The notes under the pieces are model-generated. The model saw only the letters and a list, made by a program, of their open reading frames with translations, searched no databases and had not been told where the DNA came from. Of a DNA stretch of 17,701 nt, positions 1 to 7,600 are shown piece by piece. The stretch is from MGOM01 sp035455265. GTDB lineage: Bacteria; Chloroflexota; Anaerolineae; Anaerolineales; E44-bin32. Position 1 is the first letter of the stretch; each line of letters opens with the position of its first letter. The stretch lies in NCBI GenBank assembly GCA_035455265.1, contig DATIFK010000220.1, positions 1 through 17,701 of the forward strand, in the 5' to 3' direction. The position numbers and the translations under genes are program-made.

Positions 1-1673
1 GGTCCGAGATCGCCGTAGATGATATCCGCACCCGTGCCGCCGAAGACGAGGTTCGCCGCAGCGTCACCGCCGCCGGAGACGTCGAGGCCCGCGTAGATCG
101 TGTCGTTTCCCGCATCCCCGTACACCGTATCGGAACCGGCGCCGCTCCGGATCACGTCGGTACCGGCATCGCCGTGGATGAAGTCGCCCCCCGGCCCGGT
201 CGTGATCGTATCGGTGTCGTCGCCGCCATACACAAAGTTGTTTCCGCCGGCGACGGTGATTACGTCGTCACCCGCTTCGCCGTAGATGGTTGAATCCCCG
301 GTCCCGATCGTGATGTGATCGTTTTCGGTGCCGCCGTGAATCAGCTCGTTACCGTCACCGGCGGTGATCGTGTCGTTCCCCGCATCGCCATAAATCGTGT
401 TGTTGCCATCCCAGCCGGTGATCGTGTCGTTCCCCGCATCGCCGTGAATCGTGTTGTTGCCGTCTCCGGCGGTGATGATGTCATCGCCGCCCTGGCCGTG
501 GATCTCATCGGCCCCGTTGCCCGCGGTGATGCTGTCGCCACCCTCGGGGCCGGTGCTCGCTCCGTTGTCATCGCCGTAGATCAGATTGTTCCCCGTGCCC
601 GCGTCGATCGTATCCGCCCCGCCACCACCGTAGATCTTGTCCGGGCCGTCATCCCCGAGAATATGATCATCGCCCCCCTCACCGTACACCTCATCCGCTC
701 CTACCCCGGCATAGATGGTGTCATTCGCCCCCCCACCGTGGATGAGGTCCGCCTCCCCCTCGCCGTAAATCGTGTCGACTCCGTCCGTGCCCGCCGGCGC
801 CTCGTCGTCGCCGTAGATGGTGTCCGCGCCGCTCCCGCCGCGCATGCTGTCGGCCCCCGCCTGGCCCTTGATGAGGTCGTTTCCTCCACCGCCATAGATG
901 CGGTCGTCCCCGTCGCCGCCCGTGATGGTATCCGCCTCGCCGCCCGTCGTCGGCTGGAGCCCCGTGCTGGGATTGCCCCAGCCGCTACCGGTGGCGATCC
1001 AGCCGTCGCCGAACATGATGTCGTTGCCAACACCGCCCGCGAGGGAGTCGAAGCCGCTCTCGCCGAAGAGCTTGTCTGGTCCTGCGTCTCCAAAGAGCTG
1101 ATCGTCACCCGAGCCGCCGAACAGCGAGTCGTCACCGGCTCCGCCACGCAGGGTATCTGCGCCGCCATTTCTGGAGGTCATGGTGCCGCTGACGCCCTTG
1201 CTCCAGTCCACGGACCAGTTGCCCAGGCCGCTGGTCAGGGCAACGGTGCCGGCATCGCCGATGAGGATATCACCGCCGTCACCCGCGTCTGCGTCGTCGT
1301 CATCGCCCCAGAGCTGGTCGTTCCCGCCGCCGCCGAAGAGGATGTCGGCGCCACCACCACCGTACAACTGGTCCGGGCTGTCGTTGGACGCCAGCGTCGC
1401 CTCGGCAAACGTGTCACCTAGCTTCCCGCCGTCACCGAACATGATGTCCTTGCCGCCGACGCCATGGATGGTATCGGCTCCAAGACCGCCGTAGATGACA
1501 TCATTGCCGGCGCCGCCCGTGATCGAATCGTCCCCCGCATCCCCCCGGATCACCGCATTGCCGGTGGTGGCGGCATCCAGGGTGATGACGTCGTCACCAG
1601 CGCCCCCCTTGATATCTATCGGCGACAGGATGCCGGTCAGGGTGATGTTATCGACTCCCTCGCCCCCCTCGAC
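1..1673 (-). repeat. RTX (haemolysin-type) calcium-binding nonapeptide region of the giant protein
   Basis: From about residue 2718 to the window edge the protein consists of GGxGxDxIxG-type nonapeptides (for example GGAGNDVIYGGLGADTIHG), the calcium-binding parallel beta-roll repeat. They are interrupted at three places by 20-30 residues of non-repeat sequence. Towards the edge they turn into an 18-residue unit alternating GDGNNTI and GDAGNDTI. RTX regions usually lie near the C-terminus and go with type I secretion, but the true C-terminus is outside the window. Confidence 0.92.
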
Positions 1674-4600
1674 CACCACCTTGTTGACATGCTCGTAGGT
1701 CTGGGTGCCGCCGCCGATGGTCGAGGTCACCTGCACGGTCTCGTCGCCGGCCGAGCCACCCGTGTGCTGGACGGTGAATGTCTCTGGCAGGTCGCTCAGG
1801 TCGCCGTTCAGCCGACTCATGGAATAGGGGCCCATGTTCAGCCGCAACTCGTTGCTGGCGCTCAGCGTGGCCAGCTTGGGCACCCGATCGAAGTCGATGC
1901 CGAAGTCGACGAGGGTGATCTTGGGCGTGATCTCCCATTCCTCTTCGAACTGCCAGAAGAACAGGTCGATCTTGAGGAAGGCAAAGAGCTCGGCGTAGAC
2001 CTGTCCAGAAATGTCGAAGATCGCCAGTGGTGCGGAGGCGGGATTGCCATTGATCACCGCCTCGTCGTAGATGTTGCCGATCAGCTCGTCGAGTCTGACT
2101 CTCCCGTCATTGTCATTGTCGTGGAGGTTGAAATCGACCTCGACGCCGATGCCGCCGCCGACTCCCGCTTCGACCATCACGAGATTGACCTCGGCCGCCG
2201 CCGAGATGCCGCCGTAGAACTTCAGCTCGGGCACGTCATTGCCTGACTGGTCCTGGTCGATGAGGTAGAAGCCGTCTATCAGCAGCTCCGGATGGGTGGC
2301 CTTGGAGTCGATGAACTCCCGGATGCCGCGGGTGTCGTAGCCGAAGCCGAGGTCAATAGTAAGGCCTATCTCTCCGCTGATGACCGCGCACAGAGGACCA
2401 AAAATGGGAAAGCTCTGGCTGTACTCGAAGGCGAAATCGAGCACCGGCATCCGGTACTCGACGAGGGCGAGGTCGCTCTGCTTGCCCAGCAGCAGGTAGA
2501 AGACCTGCGACGGGTTATCGAAAAGGGGGAAGCTGAAGCCGCGCTCCCCGTTGCCCCCCTTGCCGTCGAACATGCTGGTCAGGGCGCCCTTGGCGGCATT
2601 GTTCGCCGCATTGCCGCCCGTGGGAGCATTGCGGACCTTATCCTTCAGGTTGCCGATGCCTCCAACCACCTTGCCGATGAGGTCGTCTGCCTTGTCCGCG
2701 AGCTTGAAGTTGGAATCCCAGAGACTGACGCTGCTGTAACCGGAGTCGGCCTTGTCGTAGATCTTGAAGATGTTGTTGTCCGGGGACAGGAGCGGGATCT
2801 CCAGGGCGTCCGTCGCGCCCGGATCGGGGATGGAGTTGACCAGATCGATGATGTCGGCGATGGCGTAGATGAGTCCCGCATCGACGTGGCCGAAGGCCGC
2901 CGCGATGTCGAGGAGGGTGATGGGCGTGCCCGCCAGGTCTGAGATCACCGGGATCGGGGTGGTGATTACATCGATGATCGGCTGGAACGGTTCGGTGACC
3001 TCCTTCACCTTGTCCACGATCGGGCCGAGCACGTCGCTCACGAAGCTGCCGACGTCGAGCCGCAGATTGCCGAACTCCACCAACTGCAGCCCGTTCTCAA
3101 TGGCGTTTCCGAGGCCGGAGAAGTCGACGTAGTCGAGCGCCGCCGTGCCTGGGTTGCCATCCAGGCGCCAGTCGAGGATGAAGTCCGCCTTGATCTTCGG
3201 CATGCCCGAAGCGACACCGCCGCCGACCACGCCGGGATTCAACCCCAGGGAGAGACTCAGCTCGATGGCCGCGGCTGCCTTGATTTGGGCAGTGATGTCG
3301 AGGTTGCCGATCTCGGCAAAGCCCAGGTGATTATCGCTCGTCCCGTTGGTGAGGTCGATGGCGAAGTCGGCGGTGATACCGGTGCCCGTAATCCCGGTGC
3401 CGGTGAAGGCGGCGTCGTTGGCCGTGTAGATACTCTGGTTGTTCTGCGCGGTGAGCTGCAGGAAGGCCAGCTTGCCGGTCAGGCTGGCACCTGGGGAGAA
3501 GCTGACGTCCAGGCCCACCTCCAGGTCTTTCCAGTTCGTGTTGCCGGGGTTGGTCGGGTCGCCGATGACGAGGTAGAAGCCTTCATCGTAGTCAAACCCG
3601 ATACCAAGGTGGAGAGCCCAGTCGAGATCGACATTCAGGGTGCCATCCATGTCGAGGCCCAGACCCGGCAGGCCGATGTCGAAGCCGATGTTCGGGCCGA
3701 GGTCATAGGTATCGGCCAGGGTGAAGTCCCACTCGATCTTGGCCTCGTGGAGGGTCGGGATGTGGCCCAGCTCCGGGTCATTCGTCTTGTCCAGGTAATG
3801 GTCGAGGTTGGTGATCAGCCGGACGTAGTCCTGCTGCGCGGTGCCAGTGTGGCCTTGCAGCTTTTGCAGGATATTGAGGCCCGAACCGCCCCCCGGCCCG
3901 AGCAGGTCGAACAGGAGGCCGGAGATCACATTGTGGGCCGGGTCGGCGAAGTCCTGGGCGGCATTCTTCGCCGCCTCGATGGCTTGCCGGAAGGGGGCAA
4001 CGAATTCGTTGCGCAGCCCTTCGATGAACTTGCCGCCCTGGGCCAACTGGTCGCCGATGAGCGGGATCGAGGTACCGAACACCGTGCCGCTCATCAGATC
4101 CTGCAGGCCGCTGAGGAAGGTGTCGAGCCCCTCCGCCGAGAGGAGCAGGTTGTCGAACAGGCCGATGTCGGCCAGGCTGGGCAATTGAAGATCGACGTCG
4201 ATGTCATCCAGCCCGAAACCGTCGAGGGAAGTCCCCGGCGAGATGCTGATGCTGCCGACGCTGACCGAGCTGAAGGTCACCGGCAAATTGGCGGCGACGC
4301 TGCCGCTCAGGGTGGGGTTCAAGCTCGCCAGAAAGTCCGCCAGCGCCACTTTCCCGCTGCCGGTGACCGAGACGCCGAAGCTCCCGCTGAGGGAGGCCGT
4401 TCCGTTCTCGATGGCCACGGACAGCGGTCCAAGCCCGGCCAGGAAGTTCAAGTTGGTACCGGTGATGCCGAGCGTGCCCGAGAAAGCCGTGTCTGTGTAC
4501 ACGTAAGTATCAGGCAAGGCTGCCGACCCTGCGACAAGCGTTGACAGGTCAATGCCGAAATCCAGCTTCATGTTGAGGCCGCCGGTAAAATCCAGCCCGG

Positions 4601-7600
4601 CCGAGCCGGAAAGATTGAACCCGGGCATGTTCAGCAGGTCTTCCGGGATGCTGAGGCTGAGGCCCTTGCGGATCGAGTCGCTGAAGTCCAGCGTGAAGCG
4701 AAGGATCTTGTTGCCCACCCCGTCCAGGCTGAGCCCAGCCGGCACGCCGAGCGCCTCGGTCAGCTTCTGGGCCAGCGTCTGCAGGCTGCCCGCCGGATTG
4801 GCCTGCATCGCTTGGAGCGCCGAATTGAACTTGTCCACGTTGGACAGGAGGTCACTGACGCTCTTGTCGATGAGCGGGATCTTGGTGCTGAGGACGCCGG
4901 ACGACTCGAAGTCGGCCAGGTTGCCGATGATGGCGCTCAAGACCGAGAGTATCTGACTGAAGCTCAGATCGTCAAAATTGAGCAGCGAGTTGAGATTGGT
5001 GTCGTACGTGATGTCGATGTCCGGCGGGGTCGCCGGCGAGCCGAACGGGTTGCCGAGATCGTTGACGGTGAACTTCACCCAGCCCGTCGGGTTGAATCCC
5101 GGAATGCCTGTCGTGGCCGAGAGGTCGAACTGCAAGGTCTTGTCAACCGCGGCCGGACCCAGCGTGATGGCCGGCACGGCCAGGAGTGCTGTGGGATCGG
5201 AGGTGAGGGCGTTCGCCAGTTCGCCCACCGTGATCTTGCCGTCGTCGCCCGGGCCGGAGGTCGTGGGATCCTTGAGGGACGCGCCAATTCCCGCCTTGAA
5301 ATTGCCACTCCCCACGAGGTTGACCCCGACAAAGCCGAAGGTCGCCGTGGCCGTGATCGTTCCCGCACCGGTGCCAAAAGTCAGATCGGCATGGACCATC
5401 GGCGGGTCCGCAATACCGGGCTCCTTGATGAAGAGCCGGTCGGCGAGGGCGATCCCGGCGAGCGCCGGCCCGGTGATCTTCCCGTCCGGCTTGTCTGCCG
5501 CTCCCGCGGTGTCAGCCGCGATCAAGCCGAGTTTGCTCCCGGCTGCCGAGGCATTGATCGCCTCGACGCGGAATATCGCCGGATTGGGGTTCGGCTGGGT
5601 GCCGCTGAACGCGACGAACGTGTCATCCGTCAAGAGAAGGCCCGTCTGCTGGTCATTGATCCTGACCGTCACCTTGCTGGCCGTGTCGCGTTCGATCGCG
5701 ACCTTCACCTCATCAATGGTCGTGCACGGCGTGCCCGTGCCGTCCTCGCCGGTCTTCAGCGCCACCGTGTAACTGCTCCCGTCGCTCAGCGTGATGACGA
5801 GGTCATCCTTGTTGCTGCCGGCCGTGACGAGCCCCAGCTTGTCGGCGCCGGCCCCCGCAGTGATGGTGAACGTCTTCGCATCCTTCGACCGAAAGACCAG
5901 GGCGTTCCCCTGGGTATCGACCTCGATATTGTCCTTCACCGTGCTCGCGCCGACTTTCGACTTTACGTCGTTCAGCAGGTCGAGGACGGTCCGGTTCTCG
6001 GCCGTAGCGGCGGCAGTCACGGTAATGGTTGCACTCGGGCCGCCGGCCACGGCAATGGTGAACAAAGCGTCACTCGTCAGCCGGCCGATGATTATCGGGA
6101 CGTCTTTGACCCCGGTCACGGCATACCGGCCGCTGGCCGGGACCGCCGCCACATTGGACTGGAAGCCCAGCTCGCGCACCGCCAAGCCGGTGGAGTCTGC
6201 CGTGAGGGTGAAGTCGGTGACCGAGCTGCCTGCCTTGGTGCGGATGATGATGCGGGAGCCGCTCCGGGCCGCCTCGAAGCGGTCGGTCAGGCTCTCGGTG
6301 CCGCCCCCCGTTTTCTTGGCGGCGGTGAGAGCCGCTGTGAGGTCGGCGACGAGGTCGTCCACGCTGACGTTCGCATCGGTGCTGCTCTTGGTCACGGTGA
6401 CCGTGTACTCCGATCCGCCGAAGGCGAGCTTGAACGGCGCATCGCCGGACAGCCTGCCATAGAGGGCAAAGGCGCCGAGGTCAGCACCCGTGTAGGCCGG
6501 CTTGTCGGAAACCTGCACGGGCTCGAGCAGGTCCGAGAGGAGGGTGCTGTCGGACAAGGTTCCCCCGGCGCCAAGGCTGACCCCGAAGGTCAGGTCGATG
6601 CCGGCATGCGGCACCAGCGAGATCTTGCCGGTGGACTGGAACCCGCCGAAGGGCCCCAGCGGCAGGTTGAAATTCACAGGGAACTGCAGGGTCGGCAGGT
6701 CGGCAGCAAGCTGGAGCCTGTAGGTCAGGTCATCGGTCAGGTGGTTGAAGTTGGGCAGGATGAGCGTGCGATCGAGGTTGAGCAAGGTCACCAGCCTGCT
6801 GGCGAATTCCTGGGCGTTCCGGAACGTGGGCGAGCCGCCGGCGTTCAGGAGCTTCGGCACATCGTTGCCGACCTCGGTATTGTCCGCGGTGGCGCTCGTG
6901 GTGACACTGACGTTGTAATTCTCGGGTGCGCCTCCCCGGGTGAGGGAAATGGCCAGGGTGCCAGCAGCGGTGAGGAGGGTCGGCGTCCCGGTCAACTTCA
7001 GCGTGTGGCCGCTCAGCGTGGCGCTGCCGTTGAGCCCGACCGCCGGCAGCCCGGACGCGGAGAAAGCCGTGATGCTGTCGTCGATCGCCACGAGGCTGAC
7101 GTGGGTGCCGTCCCCCTGCGCGAGGAGCTTCGTGCCCAGCCCGGCCTTGGTCAGGGCGCTGTTCAGGTCGGTGACGAGGGCGGTGCCGTCGTCCTTGCCG
7201 TCGCCGCCGTCGTCGAACAGGAGGGCCTTCTCCACGGTCTTGACGAGGTCGAGGGCGTCGCTGAGCGAGCCGCCGGCGAACGGGATCTTGTACGCCGAGA
7301 AGAGGTTGGAGTTGGCGACATCGTCGAGGCTGCTGGCGAGCTTCTTCACCAGCGTCACCATGTTGGAGGCGCTGAGATTACTGAAGCTGAACAGGTCCGA
7401 GAAGTCGCCAGCCTGCGTGAAGGCGTTGAAGTTGAAGCTGGAGGGGACGAAGGGATCCGAGCTGGCTAGGGTCAGCTCTAGCCCAACTGGGTTGAAGGCC
7501 CCTCCCCCGTCGTTGAGACCCGCCAGGACCGAGACGTTTAGATCCGCCGAGAACGAGTGCTGGGGCATAGTGATGGTGACGCCCGAGATCGTAGGCGACT

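Noticed and set aside
100..1500. CRISPR-like periodic DNA
   Set aside because: The period is 27 or 54 bases with no unrelated spacers, and it encodes RTX nonapeptides in frame throughout.
4812..7469. Open frame of 885 codons on the plus strand
   Set aside because: Antisense to the giant gene, with an Arg/Gly/Glu-rich shadow composition. The minus-strand frame has recognisable repeats and runs through without a stop.
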